DNA of 64,000 bases from an uncultured Porphyromonadaceae bacterium (GCA_947174335.1 CAMWIM010000003.1:1-64000), one strand, 5' to 3'. Positions 38,011 to 45,967 are shown, numbered from the stretch's first letter. Translations and numbers: made by a program. Notes: a model not told the origin generated them from the letters alone.

Positions 38011-39732
38011 ATGGAAAATAATCATATATCAGGTGCCGAAGCACTTCTTAAATCGCTGATTTGTGAAGGCGTAGACACTATTTTTGGCTATCCGGGCGGT
38101 CAAATTATCTCAGTATATGACAAACTATATGACTATACCGACCAATTGCACCATATTCTTGTTCGCCACGAACAAGGTGCTATCCATGCTGCTCAGGGAT
38201 ATGCCCGTACGACAGGACGCCCCGGCGTTGTCATCGTGACTTCAGGACCCGGTGCAACCAACGTGATTACAGGTCTTGCCGACGCTTTGATGGACAACAC
38301 CCCGATTGTTGTCATCAGCGGACAGGTTGCTTCTGACTTTCTCGGCACAGACGCTTTCCAAGAGGCTGACGTTGTTGCAATGACCCAACAAGCCACCAAA
38401 TGGGCTATCCAGATACGTCGTCCCGAAGAAATTCCCGCTGCCGTTGCCCGCGCTTTCTATATCGCATCAACCGGACGCCCCGGACCGGTCGTTCTTGACA
38501 TAGCCAAGGATGCTCAGGTTGGAATGATGGACTGGAGTCACGAACGTTGCCGTGCGATCCGCAGCTACGATCCTTGCCCCAAGATTAACCCGCAGGATAT
38601 TGACGAAGTAGCTCAATTGCTTGAAACAGCAAAAAAGCCGATGATAATTGCCGGTCATGGCGTCATGATAGCCAACGCCGAGAAATCACTGCTCGAAGTT
38701 GCCGAAAAAGGCAACATTCCTGTTGCGACAACCCTTCTCGGATTATCTACAATCCCGTCTGACCATCCGCTCAACAAGGGAATGGTCGGCATGCACGGTA
38801 ATCTTGGACCAAACTCTGCTTCTCTCGAAGCAGACCTTATCATCGGTGTCGGACTCCGCTTTGACGACCGTGTTGTCGGCGACTTCAATGCTTATGCGCC
38901 CAACGCCCGCATCGTTCATGTCGATATCGAAAGCGCCGAACTCAATCGCAACATAAAGACTTTCAAGGCGATACACGCCGATGCCGACGACTTTTTCAAA
39001 GCTTTATCTGAAAAAATCAAACCGACAAATAACCCCGAATGGCTTGCCAAATTTGATACTCGTGACAAATTCGAGACTGAGAAAGTCATCAACCCGATAT
39101 TGAAACCCGCTGAAGGTCCTCTCCACATGGGTGAGGTTATCCGTGCGGTTGCCGATGCGGCTCCAAAAAATGCCATTTGCGTTACAGATGTCGGTCAAAA
39201 CCAGATGTTTGCAGCCCGTTACTTCCGTTATCATGCCGACAAGAGTTTCTTGTCATCGGGTGGTCTCGGAACAATGGGATTTGGACTTCCTGCCGCAATG
39301 GGTGCCAAGATCGGAGCACCCGACCGTACCGTTTGCCTGTTTGTGGGCGACGGCGGTTTGCAGATGACCATTCAGGAGCTTGGCACAATCATGGCTTACA
39401 ACATCGGTGTGAAAATCATATTGTTGAACAATGACTACCTCGGCAACGTACGCCAATGGCAGGAACTATTCTTCAACAGCCGCTTCTCTCAGACACCGCT
39501 TGTCAACCCCGATTTCAATAAGATTGCCGAAGCTTATGGAATCAGAACCGGCAAAGTGACACGACGTGAAGACCTTGCCGATGCCATCGCCGACATGCTT
39601 TCTGACGACAAAGCATATTTGCTCAATGCCGCAATCGGATCTGACGAAATGATCTTCCCGATGATTGCCGCCGGAACTTCATACGAGAAAATTATGATTT
39701 CTAAAAACGAGAACTATTTCCCTCTCAAATAA
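38011..39732 (+). CDS. ilvB: Acetolactate synthase large subunit
   Basis: The 573-residue ThDP enzyme has the N-terminal IFGYPGGQI with the catalytic Glu in VRHEQGA, the FAD-binding middle domain, and the C-terminal GDGGLQMT... NNDYLGNVRQWQ motif binding ThDP-Mg. It condenses pyruvate to acetolactate or acetohydroxybutyrate. Two regulatory subunit genes follow directly. Confidence 0.97.
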   Translation: MENNHISGAEALLKSLICEGVDTIFGYPGGQIISVYDKLYDYTDQLHHILVRHEQGAIHAAQGYARTTGRPGVVIVTSGPGATNVITGLADALMDNTPIVVISGQVASDFLGTDAFQEADVVAMTQQATKWAIQIRRPEEIPAAVARAFYIASTGRPGPVVLDIAKDAQVGMMDWSHERCRAIRSYDPCPKINPQDIDEVAQLLETAKKPMIIAGHGVMIANAEKSLLEVAEKGNIPVATTLLGLSTIPSDHPLNKGMVGMHGNLGPNSASLEADLIIGVGLRFDDRVVGDFNAYAPNARIVHVDIESAELNRNIKTFKAIHADADDFFKALSEKIKPTNNPEWLAKFDTRDKFETEKVINPILKPAEGPLHMGEVIRAVADAAPKNAICVTDVGQNQMFAARYFRYHADKSFLSSGGLGTMGFGLPAAMGAKIGAPDRTVCLFVGDGGLQMTIQELGTIMAYNIGVKIILLNNDYLGNVRQWQELFFNSRFSQTPLVNPDFNKIAEAYGIRTGKVTRREDLADAIADMLSDDKAYLLNAAIGSDEMIFPMIAAGTSYEKIMISKNENYFPLK

Positions 39733-39741
39733 TTTCACCTT

Positions 39742-40308
39742 ATGACTGATAATAACCCCATAAAACTATACACCCTCTGCCTGTATTCTGAAAATACGGT
39801 CGGACTTGTCAGCCGCGTGTCAGTGATTTTCACACGCCGATGTGTCAACATTGAATCAATCTCGGTTGGTGCATGTTCAATCGAGGGTGTCACAAAATGG
39901 GTTATTACAGCCAAGACCTCACGCCGTGCGATGGAAAAGATTGCCGCTCAGGTTGAACGTTGCATCGACGTGCTGAAAGTCTTTGTATTTGACGACGAAG
40001 AAATCATTTATCAGGAAGTTGCCATCTACAAAGTGGCAACCGCTCCTCTGCTCAAAGAACACAAAATCGAGGAAATCATCCGTAAACACTCGGCTCGTAT
40101 TCTCGACATCACCGACGAATATACCGTAATCGAGAAAACAGGTCATTACAGCGAAACCGAAGCCCTGCTGGCTACTCTCAAACCCTACGGACTCAAACAA
40201 TTTGAACGCAGCGGACGTGTTATTGTCACCAAGTCGACCCAGGAAGCAGTGACCGAATTTCTTGAAATTCAGTCACAACGTCTCGCAAACAACACAACCA
40301 ACTCCTAA
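39742..40308 (+). CDS. ilvN: Acetolactate synthase small (regulatory) subunit, copy 1
   Basis: The 188-residue protein has an N-terminal ACT domain (about 8-80, NTVGLVSRVSVIFTRR, NIESISVG) and the ALS small-subunit C-terminal domain (GHYSETEALLATLKPYGL, GRVIVTK). It should bind valine and control IlvB. The next gene encodes a closely similar paralogue, alike along its whole length, so this is a tandem duplication. The ACT positions differ in places, for example GACSIEG here and SSCSIPG in copy 2. Confidence 0.93.
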   Translation: MTDNNPIKLYTLCLYSENTVGLVSRVSVIFTRRCVNIESISVGACSIEGVTKWVITAKTSRRAMEKIAAQVERCIDVLKVFVFDDEEIIYQEVAIYKVATAPLLKEHKIEEIIRKHSARILDITDEYTVIEKTGHYSETEALLATLKPYGLKQFERSGRVIVTKSTQEAVTEFLEIQSQRLANNTTNS

Positions 40309-40311
40309 GAT

Positions 40312-40869
40312 ATGGAAACTAAACTATATACAATCACTATATTTTCTGAAAACTCGGTTGGTTTGCTTAGCCGAGTTTCGCTAATATTTACCCGCCGTGG
40401 CATCAACATCGAGTCAATCTCGGCAAGCTCCTGCTCTATTCCGGGTGTTACCAAATGGATCATTACAGCCTTTACCAATCGAGAGCTTCTCGATCAGGTA
40501 GCAAAACAGGTTGAACGATGCATCGAGGTGCTGAAAGTGTTTGTTTATGACGATGATGAGATTATCTATCAAGAAGTTGCGCTTTACAAAATTGAAACCA
40601 ACCTTTTGTTTGAGGAGCCTCACGTTGAACGCATCATTCGTGAACACTCAGCCCGTATCCTCGAAATAAAACGCGACTTCACCGTCATCGAAAAAACCGG
40701 ACACTACCGCGAAACCGAAGCCCTCTTTGAAGAGCTCAAACGCTTCAACCTCAAACAGTTTGTCAGGAGCGGACGTGTCATTGTAACCCAGTCGCCAAAC
40801 GAATATATCACCGATTATCTCGTCGAACAGAACCGCCGAATCAATAAAATCAATGATGCAACCGAGTGA
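40312..40869 (+). CDS. ilvN: Acetolactate synthase small (regulatory) subunit, copy 2
   Basis: The 185-residue protein matches copy 1 from the ACT domain (SENSVGLLSRVSLIFTRRGINIES in pieces) to GRVIVTQSP. It begins three bases after copy 1. The two may form a hetero-oligomeric regulator or respond to different effectors, which is inference. Its end overlaps the start of the thioesterase gene by 17 bases. Confidence 0.93.
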   Translation: METKLYTITIFSENSVGLLSRVSLIFTRRGINIESISASSCSIPGVTKWIITAFTNRELLDQVAKQVERCIEVLKVFVYDDDEIIYQEVALYKIETNLLFEEPHVERIIREHSARILEIKRDFTVIEKTGHYRETEALFEELKRFNLKQFVRSGRVIVTQSPNEYITDYLVEQNRRINKINDATE

Positions 40870-41623
40870 ATTCCGCATCCCTGAAAAAAGCTACACCTCA
40901 AGTTTCTTCCTTGGTGCCGGACGTTGCAATGCCCAGGGCGAACTTCCGCTTACATCGCTGTCTCAGCATCTCATTGATGTAGCGACAGCCCATGCCAACC
41001 ATCTCGACATCGGCTATGACCACCTGCGTCTGAGCAATGCGTCATGGGTTCTCAACCATCTGTTGATTGAGATGATCCGCTATCCAAAAATCAACCAAAC
41101 CTACAAAATCACGACATGGGTTGTCACCACAACCCGACTTTACAGCGACCGTGCCTATGCCATGATTGACATTGACGGCAACATTCTCGGCTATGCCCTG
41201 TCGCGTTGGGTTGCTATAGACATCGACGCCCGCAAACCTGTTAACCTTATACAAATTTTTGACGGTAAAGACCCCAATACCGGTGTTCTGCCTCCGATTC
41301 AGGGATTCAAACGACTGACTCCGGTCGATGATGTCGAAATCAAATTTGATTACACTTTCAAATATTGCGACATCGACTGCAACCGTCACGTCAACACCAC
41401 TCGCTACATCGAACACATTCTAAACCTTTATAGTGTCGATTTTTTCGACACCGAAATGCCCGTCAAATTTGACATCGTCTTCCACCACGAAGCCTACTAC
41501 GGCGACCAAGTCTCAATACTCCGCACCCACGGCGATGCCGAAAACGAAGACAAAATCGAGATACGCCGAGGTGACATCGCCCTCACAGTCGCCACCCTCA
41601 AAGTCGAGCCGAGGAAAAAATAA
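40853..41623 (+). CDS. Acyl-ACP thioesterase
   Basis: The 256-residue protein has two hotdog folds of the acyl-ACP thioesterase family. DVATAHANHLDIGYD and WVLNHLLIEM lie in the first. DCNRHVNTTRYIE in the second carries the Asn-His pair of the active site. It releases fatty acids from acyl carrier protein. In Bacteroidetes it often follows ilvN and precedes ilvC; here ilvC is absent. ATG 40856 is an equally good start. Confidence 0.9.
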   Translation: MMQPSEFRIPEKSYTSSFFLGAGRCNAQGELPLTSLSQHLIDVATAHANHLDIGYDHLRLSNASWVLNHLLIEMIRYPKINQTYKITTWVVTTTRLYSDRAYAMIDIDGNILGYALSRWVAIDIDARKPVNLIQIFDGKDPNTGVLPPIQGFKRLTPVDDVEIKFDYTFKYCDIDCNRHVNTTRYIEHILNLYSVDFFDTEMPVKFDIVFHHEAYYGDQVSILRTHGDAENEDKIEIRRGDIALTVATLKVEPRKK

Positions 41624-41670
41624 ACTCTTTCAAGCTACTATCACGTAGAACGACTACCAACATCATCGTA

Positions 41671-41706
41671 ATTATGAATTATGCATTATGAATTATGCAT
41701 TGAGCA
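41671..41706. repeat. AT-rich mini-repeat at the end of a minus-strand gene
   Basis: ATGAATT and ATGCATT units alternate. The tract covers the stop region of the minus-strand gene at 41686 and encodes its last residues (about CSMHNS). Confidence 0.65.
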
Positions 41707-42279
41707 TTGTTTCAAGCAGTGCCTCAACTGCGATCTCATCGTTGATGTCAGTCGGCTGATGTTACTGTAACGTTGACCGGTCAAGAAGCAATGTTTGAGC
41801 GAATGTTCGAGCGATTGGAGAGTTGTATCTTTGGGGAGAATTGATGAGAGCTGAGTGTCACCGGTAGCGATGAGATATTTGATGAATCCTTCGATGATAA
41901 ACATTTCGGGATGAGCAGAATAGTCAATTGATTTGAATACTTTTTGATTGGGAGTGGTTGTTTCAACCTGATGAGTTTCGTTTTCGGGTTGTTCCGCGTC
42001 TTGTTGGGCTTGCATTTCTCTTTCACGGGCTTCACGTTCGGCAATAGCTTTTTTAGCCTCACGACGTTTGCGCATACGTTCGCGACGTTCGGCATCGAGT
42101 GCCACTTCATCAGCAATCGAACGCATAAAAGTGCGTACTTCTTCGCCCATAAAACATGGAGGGGTCATGCGACCGTGAAAGAGAAAGTCATAAAGAGCGA
42201 TGATACACTTTTCGCGTTGAACACGGTGCATGTCGTCAAGTCGTTTTACCCAAGATTTTTTGAATACGATTTTTTCCAT
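41686..42279 (-). CDS. Basic protein of unknown function, possibly phage-related
   Basis: I do not recognise this 197-residue protein with certainty. The N-terminus (FKKSWVKRLDDMHRVQREKCIIALYDFLFHG in pieces) resembles small phage or mobile-element proteins of the DUF6291 kind, a weak similarity by eye. A strongly charged Arg/Glu/Lys coiled-coil-like stretch follows at about 60-95, then a Gln/Glu/Thr-rich linker and a helical C-terminus. The last residues are encoded by an AT-rich mini-repeat, so the original end may have been lost. It has a plausible promoter at 42320. Confidence 0.6.
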   Translation of the reverse strand: MEKIVFKKSWVKRLDDMHRVQREKCIIALYDFLFHGRMTPPCFMGEEVRTFMRSIADEVALDAERRERMRKRREAKKAIAEREAREREMQAQQDAEQPENETHQVETTTPNQKVFKSIDYSAHPEMFIIEGFIKYLIATGDTQLSSILPKDTTLQSLEHSLKHCFLTGQRYSNISRLTSTMRSQLRHCLKQCSMHNS

Positions 42280-42319
42280 AGTGATATAAATTTTGATAAA
42301 GTGATTAAAAATTTTTCTG

Positions 42320-42327
42320 CAAAGTTA
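42320..42327 (-). promoter_or_regulatory. -7 box of the minus-strand unknown gene
   Basis: On the minus strand this reads TAACTTTG. It lies about 40 bases upstream of the gene that starts at 42279. Confidence 0.5.
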
Positions 42328-42403
42328 CGTTTGTAGAAGGTCAGTTTTGAGTAAAAAGGTGACAAATTATGTATCGTTGATAATCAGTGGTTTACATATT
42401 TGC

Positions 42404-42424
42404 GGGCGCACGAGCCGTGCGCCC
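42404..42424 (-). repeat. REP-like hairpin, perfect GGGCGCACG palindrome
   Basis: GGGCGCACG and CGTGCGCCC pair perfectly around AGC. The tag on the minus strand reads GTTG in place of GTAG. The same stem type occurs at 14063 and 13909. This is the first element of the gene-free stretch 42328-42918. Confidence 0.8.
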
Positions 42425-42507
42425 CAACACACACCTAACAGGCTGACTTACAAGGACGTACAACTAACATATCCACGTTTCAAGCAAGTGTACCAAAATT
42501 GTGGTTC

Positions 42508-42525
42508 ATCATCTCCGACGATGAT
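42508..42525 (+). repeat. Hairpin ATCATC/GATGAT followed by a T run
   Basis: A 6-bp stem with loop TCCGAC is followed by seven T, so it could also act as a terminator on plus. Confidence 0.5.
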
Positions 42526-42545
42526 TTTTTTGGTGGCTTCTCGTT

Positions 42546-42577
42546 CTCAGCCAAGGCACTGACGAGCCATGACTGAG
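42546..42577 (+). repeat. Imperfect hairpin element, copy 1 of an inverted pair
   Basis: CTCAG and CTGAG form the outer stem. The inner part CAGCCAAGGC-6-GAGCCATGACTG is the inverse of the element at 42694, identical outside the loop. Confidence 0.65.
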
Positions 42578-42590
42578 TTAAAAAAGAGTT

Positions 42591-42607
42591 GTTGGTCTTC
42601 GACCAAC
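42591..42607 (-). repeat. 7-bp hairpin GTTGGTC-TTC-GACCAAC
   Basis: A perfect 7-bp stem closes a TTC loop. CTCCTAC follows on plus, so on minus a GTAG tag stands three bases from the stem. Confidence 0.65.
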
Positions 42608-42665
42608 CTCCTACATATCAAGCGGATGAATAAGCACTATACCTACAAATCAACATATAGCTATG

Positions 42666-42682
42666 CAACCTCGAAGAGGTTG
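42666..42682 (-). repeat. 7-bp hairpin CAACCTC-GAA-GAGGTTG
   Basis: Same geometry as at 42591 with a different stem. The tag on minus reads ATAG, near GTAG. Confidence 0.65.
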
Positions 42683-42693
42683 AATTCCTATAG

Positions 42694-42724
42694 CACAGTC
42701 ATGGCTCGAAGAGCCTTGGCTGTG
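42694..42724 (-). repeat. Imperfect hairpin element, copy 2 of an inverted pair
   Basis: CACAG and CTGTG form the outer stem and GGCTC-GAA-GAGCC the inner stem. Compared with copy 1 (CTCAG/CTGAG) the outer stem has changed on both sides, so pairing is kept. Confidence 0.65.
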
Positions 42725-42745
42725 TAAGGGATACCTCCCCAATTA

Positions 42746-42762
42746 CATCCTCGACGAGGATG
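42746..42762 (-). repeat. 7-bp hairpin CATCCTC-GAC-GAGGATG
   Basis: A perfect 7-bp stem with a 3-base loop. GAACCTAC follows on plus, so GTAG stands three bases from the stem on minus. Confidence 0.65.
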
Positions 42763-42784
42763 AACCTACAAAATTAGGATAATC

Positions 42785-42803
42785 GAGTCAACGGAGCCGA
42801 CTC
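42785..42803. repeat. Hairpin GAGTC/GACTC
   Basis: A 5-bp stem with loop AACGGAGCC and no visible tag. It is the last of the group before the promoter of the XRE gene. Confidence 0.4.
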
Positions 42804-42895
42804 TCTTAAGCACTCTAAATTAATCCATTAAAGACTATCCGGACGTGTTTTATACAATTCCACATTAATATATTTATAAATTATTAATTGTTTTA

Positions 42896-42926
42896 TTTGC
42901 CAATTAAAATATTTGTATTAACTTTG
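42896..42926 (+). promoter_or_regulatory. Promoter of the XRE-CoiA pair, full consensus
   Basis: TTTG at 42896-42899 lies 19 bases before TAACTTTG at 42919-42926. This is a perfect Bacteroidetes promoter, with transcription starting about 30 bases before the XRE gene. Confidence 0.75.
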
Positions 42927-42960
42927 CAGCATAATTCAAATAATCCTTTAATTATATATT

Positions 42961-43425
42961 ATGGCATTTAAATCAAAAGCAAATATTATCAACAATAAAA
43001 TTGTTGAAGTAACGGTACCTGATGGTGAAAAATTTCAAGTCTATTGTCGTATCGGTTGCTACTTAAGCGAAGACACAAAAAAAATGGAACTCGAACTTCT
43101 TGAAGCCATCTTTGATAAGTATTATTCTGAAGACAAAGAACAAATGATTAATAACATTTGGATTAACTCTAAAATTAACGGAATAAGTTTTCTCGGAATT
43201 TCTCCGGGAGATAGACAGCAAGAACGTACTCGTATAGGTTCCCGAATTAGAGAAATTCGTGTTGAGCGAGATATGGAAGCTCGTGACCTTGCTAAATTAG
43301 CAGATATAGATGCCGCTAACCTCAGCAGAATCGAAAATGGGAAATATTCTGTTGGATTTGACGTTCTCTCAAAAATTGCAGCCGCTTTAGGTAAAAAATT
43401 AGATTTGGTAGATATTGACAACTAA
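42961..43425 (+). CDS. XRE family helix-turn-helix protein with a unique N-terminal domain
   Basis: The 154-residue protein carries a Cro/cI-type HTH in the C-terminal part (about 92-148: IGSRIREIRVERDMEARDLAKLADID, LSRIENGKYS, VLSKIAAALGKKL in pieces). The first 85 residues, with acidic helices and IWINSKINGISFLGI, match nothing I know. The next gene starts three bases after its stop, so the two are probably cotranscribed. An HTH protein just upstream of a nuclease-like gene recalls antitoxin or controller proteins, which is inference. The DNA is clearly more AT-rich than the core genes. Confidence 0.85.
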   Translation: MAFKSKANIINNKIVEVTVPDGEKFQVYCRIGCYLSEDTKKMELELLEAIFDKYYSEDKEQMINNIWINSKINGISFLGISPGDRQQERTRIGSRIREIRVERDMEARDLAKLADIDAANLSRIENGKYSVGFDVLSKIAAALGKKLDLVDIDN

Positions 43426-43428
43426 AAT

Positions 43429-44502
43429 ATGCATCCTAAACAAGACTATTCCTACGCTTTTAATAGTGAGAAAAAACTCACTTCTATTAACAGTGCTACA
43501 AAAGGCAATCAGTATTATTGCCCTTGTTGCGGTGAAGTTATGATACCAAAACAAGGGCAAAAAAATCGTTGGCATTTTGCTCATAAAGCTAACCTTGAAA
43601 ATTGCTCTTACGAAACCTACCTTCATAAATTAGCTAAAATCAGAATTCAAGAATGTTTTAATCAAAATTCGAGTTTCAATATAACATTCAAGCAAGAATG
43701 TATGTGTGATGCTAATGTCTGCTCAATTAAGAGATTTCCACGCTGTAGTTGGTTTGAACAGAAAACATTTGACATTAAGAAATACTATAATAGCTGTGAA
43801 CAAGAGGTCTCCATAAAAGGTTTTGTGGCTGATTTATTAATATCAGATAATTATTCTAAATATCCACCAATATTAATTGAGATATACGTAACACACAAGT
43901 GTTCGGAAGATAAATTAAATTCAGGTTTAAGAATAATTGAAATACACATTGACTCAGAAGAAGATATTGAAAAAATCACATCTTCGGCTTCAATTATTGA
44001 AAGAGCTGGGGAATTTCTGCCCAGACATTCTTTCCCCAAAACCGATATTACCTTTTATAATTTTAAAATTGAAAAAATAAAAAATCCACCTATTGAGTTC
44101 CAATATCCTAAATTTAGATTTTGGATTGATCAAAATGAAGAATATCATTTTGACAAGACTAATGATTTTTCTAAATTAGATAAATGTATAACACCAACTA
44201 AACAAGAGATAATCAATGCTATTTTTAGTATGGAGTCTTTACATGAAATAGAGTGGGATTGGGCCTTTGATAAAATACGAAAATTAGGACTAAAACTTAA
44301 ATACTGCACTTTATGTAAGTTCTATAGAAATACTATATGCATATTATATAAAAAATTAAACAGCAGTAAACATCCAAGAAGATGGCATGCACGAATGTGT
44401 CCCCAATTTTTTTATACTAATATTGATTATAATTATTTTTACTTCAACGATACTGCAATTAAGTATATTGTCCGTGTAAATGGAGAAATAATATATATAT
44501 AG
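43429..44502 (+). CDS. Competence protein CoiA-like nuclease family protein
   Basis: The 357-residue protein begins with a CoiA-like zinc-binding segment: CPCCGEVMIPKQG (Cys31, 33, 34) and WHFAHK (His49, His52). A probable PD-(D/E)XK core follows, with Asp135 in VADLL and Glu151-x-Tyr153 in LIEIYVTHKCSEDK. The C-terminus has four cysteines (293, 296, 304, 324) that may bind a second metal. CoiA of Gram-positive bacteria works in natural transformation. Bacteroidales have no such system in this form, so the protein more likely belongs to defence or mobile-element biology. The motif reading is mine, by eye. Confidence 0.75.
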   Translation: MHPKQDYSYAFNSEKKLTSINSATKGNQYYCPCCGEVMIPKQGQKNRWHFAHKANLENCSYETYLHKLAKIRIQECFNQNSSFNITFKQECMCDANVCSIKRFPRCSWFEQKTFDIKKYYNSCEQEVSIKGFVADLLISDNYSKYPPILIEIYVTHKCSEDKLNSGLRIIEIHIDSEEDIEKITSSASIIERAGEFLPRHSFPKTDITFYNFKIEKIKNPPIEFQYPKFRFWIDQNEEYHFDKTNDFSKLDKCITPTKQEIINAIFSMESLHEIEWDWAFDKIRKLGLKLKYCTLCKFYRNTICILYKKLNSSKHPRRWHARMCPQFFYTNIDYNYFYFNDTAIKYIVRVNGEIIYI

Positions 44503-44534
44503 TAAAAGCCACCCCTGGCGGGATGGCTTTTACT
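44501..44534. terminator. Bidirectional terminator between the CoiA-like and MFS genes
   Basis: AGTAAAAGCCA and TGGCTTTTACT pair perfectly, with CC/GG inside. It overlaps the stop of the CoiA-like gene and serves both converging genes. Confidence 0.8.
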
Positions 44535-44551
44535 ATTATCGTGTTTACTTA

Positions 44552-45916
44552 TCAGAGAGCATTCTCGATTTCTTCTTCCTCTCCGACCGGGATGTCGGTG
44601 TTGACATTACGGCTGCCGATGAAAGCATAGAAAAGGAGATAGGCAAGCATTGCGATGACAAGCCAGTATGAAGCGAGATAACCGGCTTTACCGGCGATAG
44701 CTTCCTGAATGAGAGGCATTACACCACCACCAACGACCATCATCATAAAGATGCCCGAAGCCTTTGCTGTATATTTTCCGAGACCTTCAACAGCAAGGTT
44801 GAAGATACCGCCCCACATTACAGAGGTGCAGAGTCCGCAGAGAACGAGCAATGCAGCACTAACCGGTACCAATGCAGTGGTAAATCCGTCTTCAACGCTA
44901 TATGCAGGCATTGAGATGCGGATATCTGACGGCGTGCAGATGGCAGCCAAGATAAGGATTATACCAACCGCCGAAACGGTGATGAGCTGTGTACGGCTTG
45001 ATACTTTGCCTGAGATGACACTCGAAACGAGACGTCCGCAAAGCATGAGCAACCAGTAAACGGCAGCGACTGAACCGGCAACTGCAACTGCATTTTCAGT
45101 GATACCTGAAGCATTGCTGTCAGAGAGATAGAAAATCAACACACCGGGAATTCCAACTTCGATACCGACATAGAAAAAGATACCTATCACACCGAGAACA
45201 GTGTGGCGGAAGCTCCACGGACTGTGAGACATTTTAACTTTGCTCACAGAGTTAGCCTGCTGAGGTTCAGGTATCTGAACGAACCAGATAACGAGGAAAG
45301 CGACAACAAACACACCCATTGCGATGAACAAGAGCGGGAGCACGTCGCTCATACCGGTTGAAGCTGTAACCTGACCGATGAGGATTCCGACCAAAAGCGG
45401 AGTGAGAGTAGCGGCAAGTGAGTTGCACGAACCACCGATTTGAATGAACTGGTTACCGCGGTTGCCACCACCACCAAGATTGTTGAGCATCGGGTTTACG
45501 ACAGTGTTGAGCATACAAACACAAAAACCGCAGATAAATGCACCGAGAAGATAGATTACATAATTAAGATGTACCATGTTTTCACCAACGGCAAAAACAT
45601 TGGTTTCAAGGCCAATCTGGCTTGAAAGGAATTGAAGGAAAAGACCGAAGATACCGATTGCAATAGCCAGGAGAGCAGTCTTTTTATATCCGATTTTTAC
45701 AAGAAGATTACCTGCCGGAATACCCATGAAAAGGTAGGCAAGGAAGTTCATCATGTTTCCGACCATACCCGACCAGTCATATTGGTTTTTCCAGATTGTA
45801 CCGAAAGGAGCGGCAAGGTTAGTCACAAAAGCGATCATCGCAAAAAGGAAAAACATCGTCACGATAGCGATGTTTGCCCCTTTTACCTGAGGCTGAGAAG
45901 CTGTGTTAGTTGACAT
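44552..45916 (-). CDS. MFS sugar transporter, FucP/FHS type
   Basis: The 454-residue protein has twelve predicted membrane helices. Sequences such as NFLAYLFMGIPAGNLLVKIGYKK, GFCVCMLNTVVNPMLN and GGNRGNQFIQIGGSCNSLAA (in pieces) are those of the FHS family (fucose, glucose/galactose-proton symporters). The exact sugar cannot be read from sequence. It is a single minus-strand gene with its own promoter and terminator. Confidence 0.88.
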   Translation of the reverse strand: MSTNTASQPQVKGANIAIVTMFFLFAMIAFVTNLAAPFGTIWKNQYDWSGMVGNMMNFLAYLFMGIPAGNLLVKIGYKKTALLAIAIGIFGLFLQFLSSQIGLETNVFAVGENMVHLNYVIYLLGAFICGFCVCMLNTVVNPMLNNLGGGGNRGNQFIQIGGSCNSLAATLTPLLVGILIGQVTASTGMSDVLPLLFIAMGVFVVAFLVIWFVQIPEPQQANSVSKVKMSHSPWSFRHTVLGVIGIFFYVGIEVGIPGVLIFYLSDSNASGITENAVAVAGSVAAVYWLLMLCGRLVSSVISGKVSSRTQLITVSAVGIILILAAICTPSDIRISMPAYSVEDGFTTALVPVSAALLVLCGLCTSVMWGGIFNLAVEGLGKYTAKASGIFMMMVVGGGVMPLIQEAIAGKAGYLASYWLVIAMLAYLLFYAFIGSRNVNTDIPVGEEEEIENAL

Positions 45917-45967
45917 TGTGATTGTTTATTTAAGTTGATAAGTATTATATTTACAGGTATTGTCCGG

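Noticed and set aside
42347-42562. A 71-codon open frame in the hairpin-rich spacer
   Set aside because: It reads through a REP-like palindrome and has neither promoter nor recognisable sequence.
42404-42803. CRISPR-like array
   Set aside because: The hairpins are not identical, the spacing is irregular, and no cas gene is near.
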